Origin: JAMXLO01 sp963726125
Lineage (GTDB): Bacteria; Pseudomonadota; Alphaproteobacteria; Acetobacterales; Acetobacteraceae
NCBI GenBank assembly: GCA_963726125.1
Contig: CAVSBG010000017.1
Location: 186,001 to 250,000, forward strand
Direction of reading: 5' to 3'
Length of the DNA stretch: 64,000 nucleotides
This document shows, piece after piece, positions 29,913 through 39,774 of this stretch (its first letter is position 1; every line of letters begins with the position of its first letter). The notes under the pieces are model-generated. The model saw nothing but the letters and a program-made list of their open reading frames with translations. It was not told the DNA's origin and searched no databases. Both the position numbers and the translations under genes were made by a program.

Positions 29913-30920
29913 TCAGGTGTTCAATGCGTTGACGAGGAAGGGCAGGCTTATATCCATGCGGTAATCGACACCGGTATGGTTGTCGGGAAATTCCTCATAA
30001 CGGTGCGCAATGCCGAGCTGGTTCAGTCGTCGCACAAATCTGCGGTTGCCGTAGAGCAGGTTGAACTGATCGCGTTCACCGCAGTCGATGTAAAGTGCTT
30101 TCATGCCTCGGAGATTGTCTGCCAGGTCGTCAACCGCGACGGCGGGGTCCTGGCGCAGCCAATTGGCCCAGCGGTCCGCGATGATCTCGCAGGTGTCGAA
30201 TGTGACCGGCAGGCGCATCCCGAGGAATTGTGATGGATCCGGATCGTAGCTGGCTGCCATTGCCAGCGCGTTGATCACCTTGCCGGAGCCGTCGGAATGC
30301 TTCTGGGCTGCCTCGAGTTGCAGCCACCAACGTTCGATGGAGTTCTCGGTGCCGGCGAGTGAGCGCAGGACCGCTGGCATGTCTGGCAGATAGCAGATTT
30401 CGAAGCCCATGTCGCCGGAATGGCAGGCCGCGACTGCCCAGATGTCGGCGTGGCGCAGTGCGTGTGTGATTGCACCGTAGCCTCCGGAGCTTTTGCCGAA
30501 CACGCCACGACGTCCGGTACCGCCACATCCGAAGTGCTGCTCGACCAGGGGCAGCATTTCATGCAGCAGGAAGTCCTCCCAGGCTCCCATGGATGCGGAG
30601 TTGATGTACTGGTTGCCGCCGAGGCGGGTGAAGCAATCGGGAAACGCAACGACGACGGGTGGCATGCTCTGTTCGCCGATCAGGCGATCCAGGCGCTCGG
30701 GCATGTTTTCGCGGAAGGCCGTCCAGTTGGTGTGGGCCAGACCGCTGCCGGTGAAGCCGACGAGATCGACGAGCAGCGGCAGTCCTTGTCCATCGTGACC
30801 GGGGGGCACATATACGTCGACGGCGCGCGTTGTCGGATCGCCCAGCATATTGTTCTGGAGTACCTGGCTCTCGATGGTGAGCCGTGTGACGTGACCCATC
30901 GGCCCGAAGAACTTGCGCAT
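29913..30920 (-). CDS. Esterase of the D / Fes family (alpha/beta hydrolase)
   Basis: A 335-residue alpha/beta hydrolase. The nucleophile elbow is GKSSGGYGA, with an oxyanion region at VDLVGFTGSG. The likely acid is in DCGERDQFN, and the His is in FPDNHTGVDYRM near the C-terminus. The pattern matches the esterase D / enterochelin-esterase-like group, often acting on formyl-glutathione, acetylated sugars or siderophores. The ATG at 30920 follows GGAG; longer upstream frames have no support. No signal peptide is evident. It is divergent from the formyltransferase-like gene, so a role in C1 metabolism is conceivable but unproven. Confidence 0.8.
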   Translation of the reverse strand: MRKFFGPMGHVTRLTIESQVLQNNMLGDPTTRAVDVYVPPGHDGQGLPLLVDLVGFTGSGLAHTNWTAFRENMPERLDRLIGEQSMPPVVVAFPDCFTRLGGNQYINSASMGAWEDFLLHEMLPLVEQHFGCGGTGRRGVFGKSSGGYGAITHALRHADIWAVAACHSGDMGFEICYLPDMPAVLRSLAGTENSIERWWLQLEAAQKHSDGSGKVINALAMAASYDPDPSQFLGMRLPVTFDTCEIIADRWANWLRQDPAVAVDDLADNLRGMKALYIDCGERDQFNLLYGNRRFVRRLNQLGIAHRYEEFPDNHTGVDYRMDISLPFLVNALNT

Positions 30921-31094
30921 GCGGCACTCCATTGGTTCTGCTGACGCGGCCAGCGGACACCACATCCGGCAATCGTTCAAGCAAGCAGGCCGTGCGCGGG
31001 ACGGGTCGAGACGAGGCGCGGGGATTTGCCAAGAGCGGTTCGGCATGCGAGGTCACGCCAATCAAGTAAATCACCATCATCGGGAGGTCGCCGC

Positions 31095-32012
31095 ATGCGG
31101 ATCGCCATCATCGGCCAGCAGGATTTCGGTAAGGCAACGCTGGAGGCGTTCCTGGCTCGTGGGGATACGGTCGCGGCGGTGTTCTGTGCACCTGAGAAGG
31201 GCCGCCCTGATCCGTTGCGCGTTGCTGCCGAGGAACGCGGTGTGAAAGTGCATCAGCTGCCTAAGCTCACTGACCCGGCGGCGCTGGATGCGATGCGCGA
31301 GGCGAATGTCGATATCGGTGTGATGGCCTACGTGACACAGTTCGTGCCGCAGGACTTTTGCAACATTCCGAAGTTTGGCACGATCCAGTTCCATCCCAGC
31401 CTGCTGCCGTTGCACCGTGGTGCATCCTCGATGAGCTGGGCGATCATCTGCGGGCGGAGCGAGACCGGGTTCTCGATCTTCCGGCCTACGGATGGTTTGG
31501 ATGAGGGCCCGGTGATCATGATGCGCTCGGTGCGTATCGAGCCGGAGGACACGCTGGGTTCGCTGTACTTTGGCAAGATCTTTCCGATGGGCGTCGCGGG
31601 TCTGGTAGAGGTTGCCGACCAGGTGGTGGCGGGCAAGGCGCCGGCGCTCGCGCAGTACGAGCCCGATGCTGGTTATGAAGGCATCATCCGCGACGCGGAG
31701 ACGCGCATCAACTGGGCGAACCACGTCGATATCATCTTCAATCTGATCCGCGGCGTTGATCCGGCGCCAGGGGCTTGGACGATGGCGGATGGCAAGAAGC
31801 TGTTCGTCTACAACGCGACCAAGCGGATCGCGCGCACCTTCTCCGAGGTGAAGGGGAAGAAGCTGGGCGAGGTGGTGGCGATCAAGGACGGCGCGCTGGT
31901 GGTGCACGGGCAGGGCGGGTTCATCGAGATCGCTCGGGCTCGGCCGGATGGGGGGAGGAAGGGCGCGGCGGCAGATGCTGGCGTCGCCGTTGGTGCGATA
32001 TTGGGTGGGTGA
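31095..32012 (+). CDS. Stand-alone formyltransferase / 10-formyl-THF hydrolase-like protein
   Basis: A 305-residue formyltransferase-fold protein. The N-terminal half has HPSLLPLHRGASS with catalytic His100, and GFSIFRPTDGLDEGP with Asp136. The His-Asp spacing of 36 equals that of His106/Asp142 in the hydrolase domain of vertebrate 10-formyl-THF dehydrogenase (ALDH1L1). Similarity to that domain continues through GYEGIIRDAETRINW and IRGVDPAPGAW. It is not the housekeeping methionyl-tRNA formyltransferase, which normally pairs with def. It likely removes or moves the formyl group of 10-formyl-THF. The start follows GGGAGG. The nearby oxalate operon yields formyl-CoA, which makes a shared C1 role attractive but unproven. 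Confidence 0.82.
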   Translation: MRIAIIGQQDFGKATLEAFLARGDTVAAVFCAPEKGRPDPLRVAAEERGVKVHQLPKLTDPAALDAMREANVDIGVMAYVTQFVPQDFCNIPKFGTIQFHPSLLPLHRGASSMSWAIICGRSETGFSIFRPTDGLDEGPVIMMRSVRIEPEDTLGSLYFGKIFPMGVAGLVEVADQVVAGKAPALAQYEPDAGYEGIIRDAETRINWANHVDIIFNLIRGVDPAPGAWTMADGKKLFVYNATKRIARTFSEVKGKKLGEVVAIKDGALVVHGQGGFIEIARARPDGGRKGAAADAGVAVGAILGG

Positions 32013-32029
32013 GCCGGCAGCGGACGTAG

Positions 32030-32070
32030 CACCCCCTCCCCAACCCTCCCCCGCTTCGCGGGAGAGGGAG
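32030..32070. repeat. Dispersed C/G-rich palindrome
   Basis: A C-rich tract, ACCCTCCCCC, then GCTTCGCGGGAGAGGGAG, lies between the formyltransferase and the MFS gene. It is almost identical to the copy at 39692. Confidence 0.85.
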
Positions 32071-32158
32071 TTTGCCGGCGTCGCTGACTTCCGGTTAGGC
32101 TCTACGCGTCCAAGAAAGCCGACCAAGCGTGTCCTCAACAAAAACCGAGGAGGCCGCC

Positions 32159-33553
32159 GTGCTCGAACATCTGGAACGCCAGACGTCACTGACCAATAAT
32201 CAGCGCAAGATCGTGTTCGCCGCGATCCTTGGCGACATGCTGGACTTCTTCGACTTCTACCTCATCGGATTTGTGCTCGCGTTCATTGTGGGGGCATGGC
32301 ACCTCACCTATGGACAGTCGGCGATGATACTGTTGTCGTCCGGGCTTGGTGCGGTGCCGGGCGCGCTGTTCTGGGGCTGGCTGGCGGATCGTATCGGCCG
32401 GCGCAAAGTCTTCATCATGACGGCGCTGAACTTCTCGCTCGCCACTGGCGTGATGGCACTGACGCCACAGGAAGGCGGCTGGATCTTCCTGACGGTGTTC
32501 CGCTTCCTCGTGGGCTTCGGCGTGTCGGGGCTGTTCGCGGTGGACCTGCCGCTGGTGCAGGAATTCGTGCCGACATCGAAACGCGGACTGGTCGGGGGGC
32601 TGGTCACGTCGTGCCTGCCATTGGGCAGCATGCTGGGCGCAGTGCTGGGCGCCTATCTGGCTCCGGTTGTTGGATGGCGCGGGTTGTTCGTTGTCGGGTT
32701 GATGCCGGCACTGATCACGCTGCTGATCCGCGCCTGGGTGCCTGAATCGCCGCGCTGGCTGATCCGCATGGGACGCGTGGAAGAGGCGCGTCAGGCGCTT
32801 GCGTGGGCGCTGCAGACCGATCCCGCCAGCATCCAGTTGCCTACGAGCATCGAACCGCAGCGTCATACGCCGTGGCGCGAGTTGTTCCGCTATCCGCGCA
32901 GCATGATGCTGTCCACGCTGACCAGTCTTGGCGTGCAGACGACGGGCATCGGATTGGTGCTGTGGGCGCCTACACTGTTTGCGCAGACGCTGGCGATCTC
33001 GCCGGCGGACGCTTCGTTCCTGATGATCTGGGTTGGCCTTGCCGGACTGATCGGGCGGTTCCTGTTTTCGTGGTTGTCGGAGGCTATTGGCCGTCGGCCC
33101 TCCGGTGTGCTGTTGAGCTTCGGCGCGGCATTCTTCTGCTGGCTGGCAGGCGTGTACCATGCCGAGTTCCTGGGCGGCGTATCGATGCTGTTCCTGATGA
33201 TCATGCTGTCTCGTTTCTTTGGCGACGGCGGCTATGCAGTGGTCGGACCGTACGCTGCGGAGGTGTGGCCGTCCGGATTGCGCACGAGCGGCATGGGGTT
33301 CGGTTATGGCCTTGGCAATTTCGGCAAGGTACTGGGGCCGCTGGGGCTGGCGCTGATCGCGGGGTCGTCGAACTATGTCAATCCGAAGGCAGACCTTGCG
33401 GCGCTTGGGCCGGCGATGAACTATCTGGCGGCGTGGAGCGTGATGGCTGGCGTGGTGTTCCTGTTCCTTGGGTTTGAAACCAGGGGACGATCGCTCGAGG
33501 AGATCGACGAGGCACTACAGCAACCGCAGGCCGCGCGGGTTCGAACAATCTAA
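32159..33553 (+). CDS. MFS transporter (sugar/organic-acid porter type)
   Basis: A 464-residue inner-membrane carrier with about 12 helices. The loop 2-3 signature is GWLADRIGRRKVF, and its repeat in the second half is SWLSEAIGRRPSG. PESPRWLIRMGRVEEA after helix 6 is typical of the sugar porter / aromatic-acid (AAHS) and metabolite-proton symporter groups. The first helix reads LDFFDFYLIGFVLAF. GTG at 32159 is chosen because GAGGAGG lies six bases upstream; a GTG 30 bases earlier has no binding site. It lies between C1 and oxalate genes, so an organic acid such as oxalate or formate is a reasonable but untested substrate. Confidence 0.85.
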   Translation: MLEHLERQTSLTNNQRKIVFAAILGDMLDFFDFYLIGFVLAFIVGAWHLTYGQSAMILLSSGLGAVPGALFWGWLADRIGRRKVFIMTALNFSLATGVMALTPQEGGWIFLTVFRFLVGFGVSGLFAVDLPLVQEFVPTSKRGLVGGLVTSCLPLGSMLGAVLGAYLAPVVGWRGLFVVGLMPALITLLIRAWVPESPRWLIRMGRVEEARQALAWALQTDPASIQLPTSIEPQRHTPWRELFRYPRSMMLSTLTSLGVQTTGIGLVLWAPTLFAQTLAISPADASFLMIWVGLAGLIGRFLFSWLSEAIGRRPSGVLLSFGAAFFCWLAGVYHAEFLGGVSMLFLMIMLSRFFGDGGYAVVGPYAAEVWPSGLRTSGMGFGYGLGNFGKVLGPLGLALIAGSSNYVNPKADLAALGPAMNYLAAWSVMAGVVFLFLGFETRGRSLEEIDEALQQPQAARVRTI

Positions 33554-33567
33554 CGAGGAGACCAGTC

Positions 33568-33975
33568 ATGCCAGTCGTTCGCGCATCCGCGCGCCAAACC
33601 AAGCAGGGCGCTGCTGCAACTTTCAGCGGCACCGTGTTTCAGGACGAGGTCGTTGTCGGCGTCGCGCCATCTCGCATGCGCGCTTCTGTGGTGTCGTTCA
33701 CGCCGGGCGCTCGCACTGCGTGGCACACGCATCCGGTCGGGCAGACGCTGTATTGCCTGTCCGGCGTGGGGCGGATCTGCTTCAAGGGCGAGGCACCGCA
33801 GGCGTTGAACCCCGGCGACACCGTGTTGATCCCGCCGGATGTCGTGCATTGGCACGGAGCCGCACCGGATCGGCTGTTCGCGCATCTCGCGATGTCTGAG
33901 AACAGCGATAGCGGTGCGGGCACGGCGTGGGGTGAGCACGTGACTGACGCGGAGTATACGCAGGCCGTGGGTTAG
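33568..33975 (+). CDS. Cupin-domain protein
   Basis: A 135-residue single-domain cupin. The metal-binding motif one is WHTHPVGQTLYCLSGVG, and motif two is NPGDTVLIPPDVVHWHG, giving His residues plus Gln for a divalent metal. Similar small cupins accompany carboxymuconolactone decarboxylases or act as dioxygenases or isomerases; some oxalate decarboxylases are bicupins, but this one has a single domain. It is 14 bases after the MFS gene with GAGGAG upstream, so the two are co-transcribed. Confidence 0.82.
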   Translation: MPVVRASARQTKQGAAATFSGTVFQDEVVVGVAPSRMRASVVSFTPGARTAWHTHPVGQTLYCLSGVGRICFKGEAPQALNPGDTVLIPPDVVHWHGAAPDRLFAHLAMSENSDSGAGTAWGEHVTDAEYTQAVG

Positions 33976-34046
33976 CTTAGCGCAGGTTCAACTTAGAGAA
34001 CGGCGGTCGTGGCTGTTGCGCGGAAGTCCAACAGCCATGGTCGTGG

Positions 34047-34100
34047 TGCCTCCCCCTCACCGGCGCTGCGCGCCTGCCTCTCCCGCGAGGGGAGAGGCAA
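34047..34100. repeat. Dispersed C/G-rich palindrome, variant
   Basis: CCTCCCCCTCACC is followed by the palindromic GGCGCTGCGCGCC and CTCTCCCGCGAGGGGAGAGG. It lies between the convergent cupin and frc genes and may serve as a terminator for either. Confidence 0.65.
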
Positions 34101-34154
34101 CTATCCAACCACCCTTGAATTTGCCTCCAATCCCTCCAATTTCTCTATTGTTCA

Positions 34155-35432
34155 TTATTCCGCCGCCGCTCGCGTCGGCGCGCCGCCGAGTGCACCGGAT
34201 GCCTTGATCTCGGCGATACGCGCGTCGTTGAAGCGCAGCACGTCTCGCAGGATTTCGTCGGTGTGCTCGCCGAGCAGGGGTGAGCGCTTCACTTCGGAAA
34301 TACTATCCGACATCTTGATCGGATTGCCGACTGTCAGGTATTTGCCGCGCGTCGGGTGATCGACTTCGACGACGGTGCCGGTGTCGCGTAGCGACTGTTC
34401 TTCGGCCAGTTCTTTCATCGAAAGGATGGGGCCGCAGGGGATGTCGTACTTGTTGAGGATGTCCATGGCCTCGAACTTGGTCTTGGTCATGGTCCACTCC
34501 TCGATCGTGTCGAAGATGTGCTTCAGGCGGGGCAGGCGCGCGGGGGGCTTGGCGTAGTCGGGATCGGTCTTCCATTCCGGTTTGCCGATCACGTCGCAGA
34601 TCGGCTCCCAGACCGGTGCCTGGCAGATGAAGTAGATGTAGGCGTTGGGATCGGTCTCCCAACCTTTGCATTTCAGGATCCAGCCGGGCTGGCCACCACC
34701 GGATGCGTTGCCTGCGCGCGGCACGGCATCGCCGAAATGTCCATTGGGATACTGGGGAAATTCGGTCAGCGGTCCGTGCGCCAAGCGTTGTTGGTCGCGC
34801 AGCTTGACGCGGCACAGATTCAGCACGCCGTCCTGCATCGCGACCAGTACTTTCTGGCCCCGGCCTGTGGTGTTGCGCTGGTAGAGTGCCGCGACAATGC
34901 CGAGGGCGAGATGCAGGCCGGTGCCGGAATCACCGATCTGCGCACCGGTGACCAGCGGCGGGCCGTCGTCGAAGCCGGTGGTGGAGGCCGCACCGCCGGC
35001 GCATTGCGCGACGTTCTCATAGACTTTGCAATCCTCGTAGGGGCCGGGTCCGAAGCCCTTTACCGATGCGAGGATCATCCGCGGGTTCAGCTTCTGGATA
35101 TGCTCCCAGGTGAAGCCCATGCGGTCTAGCGCGCCTGGGGCGAAATTCTCCACCATCACGTCGCAGGTCTTCACCAGTGCTTCCAGAACTGCTTTGCCTT
35201 CCGGGTTGCGGCCGTCAATGGTGATCGAGCGTTTGTTGTGGTTCAGCATCGTGAAGTACAGGCTGTCCACTTTGGGGATGTCCTGTAGCTGGCCACGGGT
35301 GATGTCGCCGACGCCGGGACGTTCGACCTTGATGCAGTCGGCGCCGAACCAGGCGAGAAGCTGGGTGCATGTCGGGCCCGACTGCACGTGGGTGAAGTCG
35401 AGGATTTTTACGCCGTCGAGTGCTTTGCTCAT
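34155..35432 (-). CDS. frc: Formyl-CoA:oxalate CoA-transferase (class III)
   Basis: Moves CoA from formyl-CoA to oxalate, making oxalyl-CoA for Oxc. The 425-residue length is typical. It has the family III N-terminus (LDGVKILDFTHVQSGPTCTQLLAWFGADCIKVE) split by position: residues 5-37, with the catalytic Asp168 in IGDSGTGLHLALGI (Asp169 in the Oxalobacter enzyme). LNHNKRSITID and VENFAPGALDRMG bind CoA. ATG at 35432 is used; the GGAG needed for it lies inside the end of oxc, whose stop is one base upstream. It forms an operon with gntR and oxc. Other class III transferases share the fold, but the adjacent oxc makes this assignment strong. Confidence 0.92.
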   Translation of the reverse strand: MSKALDGVKILDFTHVQSGPTCTQLLAWFGADCIKVERPGVGDITRGQLQDIPKVDSLYFTMLNHNKRSITIDGRNPEGKAVLEALVKTCDVMVENFAPGALDRMGFTWEHIQKLNPRMILASVKGFGPGPYEDCKVYENVAQCAGGAASTTGFDDGPPLVTGAQIGDSGTGLHLALGIVAALYQRNTTGRGQKVLVAMQDGVLNLCRVKLRDQQRLAHGPLTEFPQYPNGHFGDAVPRAGNASGGGQPGWILKCKGWETDPNAYIYFICQAPVWEPICDVIGKPEWKTDPDYAKPPARLPRLKHIFDTIEEWTMTKTKFEAMDILNKYDIPCGPILSMKELAEEQSLRDTGTVVEVDHPTRGKYLTVGNPIKMSDSISEVKRSPLLGEHTDEILRDVLRFNDARIAEIKASGALGGAPTRAAAE

Positions 35433-35433
35433 C

Positions 35434-37176
35434 TTATGCTCCAACCTTCTTCGTCAGGGCGCTTTTGGGATTGAGATTGCCAATGTTGCCGCTCTCGCTG
35501 CCGGCTGCCGGGTCGATCACGGCGTTAATGAGAGTGGGCTTGCCGGAGTCCATCGCGGCGTCAACGGCACGCTTCAGGTCGTCCGGCGTTGTTGCGTTGA
35601 CGCCGACTCCACCGAACGCCTCGATCATTTTATCGTAGCGGGAGCCTGGGACGAACATGGTCGGGGCGGGATCGTTGCCACCGCTCAGATTGACGCCGTC
35701 GCCGCGATAGATGCCGTCGTTGTTGAAGACGACGATGCAGACCGGCAGGTTGTAGCGGCAGATCGTTTCGACCTCCATGCCGGAGAAGCCAAACGCGCTG
35801 TCGCCCTCGATGGCGAGCACCGGCTTGCCGGTCTCGATCGCGGCGGCGATGGCGAAGCCCATGCCGATACCCATCACGCCCCAGGTGCCGACATCGAGGC
35901 GCTTGCGTGGCTGGTGCATGTCGATCACGCCGCGGGCCTGGTCGAGCGTGTTGGCGCCCTCGTTGACCAGGACCGCGTCCGGCCGCTCCTTGATCACGTC
36001 GCGTAGCACTCGCAGCGCGGAGTGGTAGTCCATCGGGATCGAGTTCTTGCCGAGTCTGGTCGCCATCCTGGCTATATTGGTTTCTTTCTTGGCGTTGATG
36101 GCCTGGGTCCACTCGGTCGGGGGCTGCTTCCAGTCGTCACCCATGGCACGCAGCAGCGCCGCGACGCAGGAGCCGATGTCGCCTACGAGCGGTGCGGCGA
36201 TTTCGACGTTGCTGTCCATCTCGCGCGGTTCGATGTCGATGTGGATGAACTTCTTCGAGCCGGGCGGTCCCCACTGCTTGCCTTTGCCGTGACTGAGTAG
36301 CCAGTTGAGCCTTGCGCCGATCATCAGCACGACGTCGCTTTCGGCCAGCACGGTCGAGCGGGCGGCGGCGGCGCATTGCGGATGCAGGTCGGGCAGCAGG
36401 CCCTTGGCCATACTCATTGGGATGTACGGAATGCCGCTCTTCTCGACCAGGGCACGGATGTCGTTGTCGGCCTGGGCATAGGCGGCGCCCTTGCCGAGTA
36501 TGATCAACGGACGTTTGGCGCCGCGCAGCACGTCGAGCGCACGGTCGACGGCGGAGGGAGCAGGGAGCTGGGCCGGCGCCGGGTCGATCACCTTGACGAG
36601 CGAGCGGCGGCCGGCCTCGGCTTCCATCACCTGGCCGAACAGTTTCGCGGGGAGATCGAGGTAGACGCCGCCTGGACGCCCGGACACCGCGGCGCGGATG
36701 GCTCGCGCGATGCCGATACCGATATCGGCTGCATGCAGCACGCGGAATGCCGCCTTGCACATTGTCTTGGCGACGGCGAGCTGATCCATCTCCTCGTAGT
36801 CGCCCTGTTGAAGATCGACGACCTCGCGTTCGGAGGAGCCGCTGATCAGGATCATCGGGAAGCAATTCGTTGTCGCATTGGCCAGCGCAACGAGGCCGTT
36901 CAGGAAGCCGGGTGCCGAGACGGTGAGGCAGATGCCCGGCGTCTTTGTCAGCCATCCTGCGATGGCCGCCGCATTGCCGGCGTTCTGTTCATGCCGGAAA
37001 GAGATCACGCGCATCCCCGCGGCCTGCGCCAGACGACCCAGATCGGTGACCGGGATGCCGGGGACACCGTAGATCGTCTTGATGCCGTTCAGCTTCAGCG
37101 CATCGATGACGAGGTGGAATCCATCTGTCAGTTCGGTCTCGGGTTCGCTGACAACTTGCTCAAGTGCTGCGGACAT
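35434..37176 (-). CDS. oxc: Oxalyl-CoA decarboxylase
   Basis: ThDP enzyme that splits oxalyl-CoA to formyl-CoA and CO2. It is 580 residues. Cofactor-activating Glu63 lies in ISFRHEQNAGNAAAIAGW, the metal motif is GDSAFGFSGMEVETICRY, and VFNNDGIYRGDGVN follows. The Tyr-Gly-Val segment TIYGVPGIPVTDLGR near the start is also seen in known Oxc proteins. Two adjacent ATGs are possible; the one at 37176 has the better distance to AGGGAG. With Frc it makes a cycle that consumes protons and removes oxalate, giving formate. It is second in the gntR-oxc-frc operon. Confidence 0.94.
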   Translation of the reverse strand: MSAALEQVVSEPETELTDGFHLVIDALKLNGIKTIYGVPGIPVTDLGRLAQAAGMRVISFRHEQNAGNAAAIAGWLTKTPGICLTVSAPGFLNGLVALANATTNCFPMILISGSSEREVVDLQQGDYEEMDQLAVAKTMCKAAFRVLHAADIGIGIARAIRAAVSGRPGGVYLDLPAKLFGQVMEAEAGRRSLVKVIDPAPAQLPAPSAVDRALDVLRGAKRPLIILGKGAAYAQADNDIRALVEKSGIPYIPMSMAKGLLPDLHPQCAAAARSTVLAESDVVLMIGARLNWLLSHGKGKQWGPPGSKKFIHIDIEPREMDSNVEIAAPLVGDIGSCVAALLRAMGDDWKQPPTEWTQAINAKKETNIARMATRLGKNSIPMDYHSALRVLRDVIKERPDAVLVNEGANTLDQARGVIDMHQPRKRLDVGTWGVMGIGMGFAIAAAIETGKPVLAIEGDSAFGFSGMEVETICRYNLPVCIVVFNNDGIYRGDGVNLSGGNDPAPTMFVPGSRYDKMIEAFGGVGVNATTPDDLKRAVDAAMDSGKPTLINAVIDPAAGSESGNIGNLNPKSALTKKVGA

Positions 37177-37186
37177 CATCTTCTCC

Positions 37187-37909
37187 CTATGCGTAGTGCC
37201 GGCGGCGTTCGTCGTCCGATCCGGCCATTCGGTCGAGGAAATCGCCGTGCTGCTCGACATGCGCGGCCAGTCCCATCGTGTGTTCGCGCACCAGCCGCTC
37301 GGCCGTGTCGGCATCGCGCTGCTCCAGCGCGGCGATGATGGCGCGGTGATCCAGGATCGAGCGTTGTGCACGATTGTCCTGGGTCATCGTCACGGCGCGA
37401 ACCGCGCGCATGTGGATGAACAGGTTGTCGGTCAGGCTGGTCATCAACTCCACGCCGCCCATGCGGATGATCGTCTGGTGGAACCGCATGTTCGCCTGCG
37501 AATATTCGGAGATCTGTTCCGACGGGTCTTCCTGAAACACGTCGACCAGGGCGTGCAACTCTGCCAGGTCTGCTTCGGTCACCCGAGGCGCTGCGAGCCG
37601 TGCGGCCATGCTCTCGATCGCCGCCCAGACGGTGATCATCTCGACCACCTCGCGCTTTGACTTGCGCACCACGATCAGGCCGCGCCTGGGGACAGAGCGC
37701 ACGAAGCCTTCCTGTTCCAGCACCGACAGCGCTTCGCGTATCGGCGTGCGGCTCATGCCGAGGTCCTGTGAGAGCTGCCGCTCATCGAGCCGGATCTCCA
37801 GCGGATGGCCGTAGATATTCATTTCGGTGATCGCGCGCTTGATCGCTGCGCATGCCTGCTTGCGCAGTCCAATCCCCAGCGCGATCGGTTCCGCGATGGC
37901 TTCCTGCAA
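37187..37909 (-). CDS. GntR-family regulator, FCD (FadR) subgroup
   Basis: A 240-residue transcription regulator with an N-terminal winged helix (RLDERQLSQDLGMSRTPIRE then ALSVLEQEGFV) and a C-terminal all-helical FCD domain that binds a small acid (NMRFHQTIIRMGG, DHRAIIAALEQRD). The frame is open for 81 further bases from a TTG at 37990. TTG at 37909 has GGGAG at correct spacing and gives normal family length, so it is preferred. It is first in the operon with oxc and frc, ten bases before oxc, and divergent from the first liv set. It probably represses these genes until oxalate or a related acid binds. Confidence 0.85.
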   Translation of the reverse strand: MQEAIAEPIALGIGLRKQACAAIKRAITEMNIYGHPLEIRLDERQLSQDLGMSRTPIREALSVLEQEGFVRSVPRRGLIVVRKSKREVVEMITVWAAIESMAARLAAPRVTEADLAELHALVDVFQEDPSEQISEYSQANMRFHQTIIRMGGVELMTSLTDNLFIHMRAVRAVTMTQDNRAQRSILDHRAIIAALEQRDADTAERLVREHTMGLAAHVEQHGDFLDRMAGSDDERRRHYA

Positions 37910-37949
37910 ACGTGGCTCCCGGCTCTGGCACGCCAATTCGCTGGCGTTG

Positions 37950-37972
37950 TTGGTATGCCACGAATAGACCAA
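37950..37972. promoter_or_regulatory. Candidate operator of the GntR/FCD regulator
   Basis: The palindrome TTGGT-N13-ACCAA contains TTGGTATGCCA, close to the TGGTNNACCA type used by FadR-subgroup regulators. It lies 41 bases before the chosen gntR start and in the divergent gap toward livG, so it could control both directions. Confidence 0.45.
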
Positions 37973-38133
37973 AATGAAAGCGGCGCGCAAGACCAGTCAC
38001 GGTTGACTTGCGCGCGTTGCTGCGGCTACTCGGGCGTAGGCCCCCGACAGCGTGGGCCATAAGGCTGGGAGACACGTATGGGAAGCCGTGGCGGCGCCGG
38101 ATCGATTGGCCGACAGGTCTGGCGCGTGCGGTG

Positions 38134-38926
38134 ATGCTTCCGGTGGCCTCCGGTGCGCCGCTGCTGAACGTCCGCAACGTGAAGATGCGGTTTGGCGGGG
38201 TGGTCGCGCTTGGTGGTGTGTCGTTCCAGGTCGGTTATGGCGAGATCTGTGGCCTTATTGGGCCGAACGGTTCCGGCAAAACCACGCTGTTCAACTGCAT
38301 CAGCGGTTTCTATCGCTTCACCGACGGCGATATCAATTTCGAGGGTCAGTCGCTGAAGGGGCTGGGTCGTCATCGCATGGCGGGCCTTGGTCTCGGGCGG
38401 ACGTTCCAGAATGTTGCGTTGTTTCGGAACATGAGCGTGCGGGACAACGTGCTGGTTGGTGCCCATCACCTTGGCCGTTCCGGATTCATTGCCAACGCGC
38501 TGCGCTTGCCGGTGGTGCGGCGGGAGGATGTGCAGGCGTTCACGCGGCTGCGCGAACTGTTGGAGCTGCTTGACCTGAATGATGTCGCGGAGCGGCCGGC
38601 GGGCAGTCTGCCGTTCGGCACGCAGAAGCGAGTGGAGTTGGCGCGCGCTCTGATTGGTGGGCCGAAGCTGCTGATGCTCGATGAACCGGCGGGTGGGTTG
38701 AATCATGGCGAGGTGGACGGGCTGGCTGATCTGCTGCGGCGCATCCGCGCGCACTTCGATCTGAGCATCCTGCTGGTGGAGCATCACATGAACCTGGTGA
38801 TGCGGGTATCGGACAAGGTGGTGGCGCTGGAGTTCGGGCTGAAGATTGCCGATGGGACACCGGATGAGGTGCGTAACGAACCAGAAGTGATCCGGGCATA
38901 TCTGGGTGAGACGCACGAGGAGCAGC

Positions 38927-38943
<17 letters not shown>
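38134..38943 (+). CDS. livG: Branched-chain amino-acid-type ABC transporter ATPase, LivG-like
   Basis: A 269-residue ATPase. It has Walker A GPNGSGKTT, the Q-loop, the degenerate LivG signature LPFGTQKRVELARAL, Walker B LLMLDEPAGG, and the switch His in VEHHMNLV. The RTFQNVALF motif and the long insert between them are typical of LivG. The upstream frame extension to 38008 is not supported. An alternative start is the GTG directly before at 38131. It overlaps livF by 17 bases. The set has no substrate-binding protein gene nearby, so the ligand is unknown; a small organic acid or amide is as likely as leucine. Confidence 0.85.
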
Positions 38944-39640
<697 letters not shown>

Positions 39641-39691
39641 GATGAACTGGTGGCGCGCCCTCCGTGATTTTTTGTTTGAGATGAGCTGGCG

Positions 39692-39732
39692 GCACCCCCT
39701 CCCTAACCCTCCCCCGCTTTGCGGGAGAGGGA
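39692..39732. repeat. Dispersed C/G-rich palindrome
   Basis: It reads GCACCCCCTCCC, then TAACCCTCCCCC, then GCTTTGCGGGAGAGGGA. It is inserted between livF and livH and would form a hairpin in the liv transcript. It is nearly the same as the copies at 32030 and in the 1719-1808 repeat. Confidence 0.85.
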
Positions 39733-39774
39733 ATAATAGAAATTGTCGTCGGCGCGGTTAGAGGGGGACGGGCA

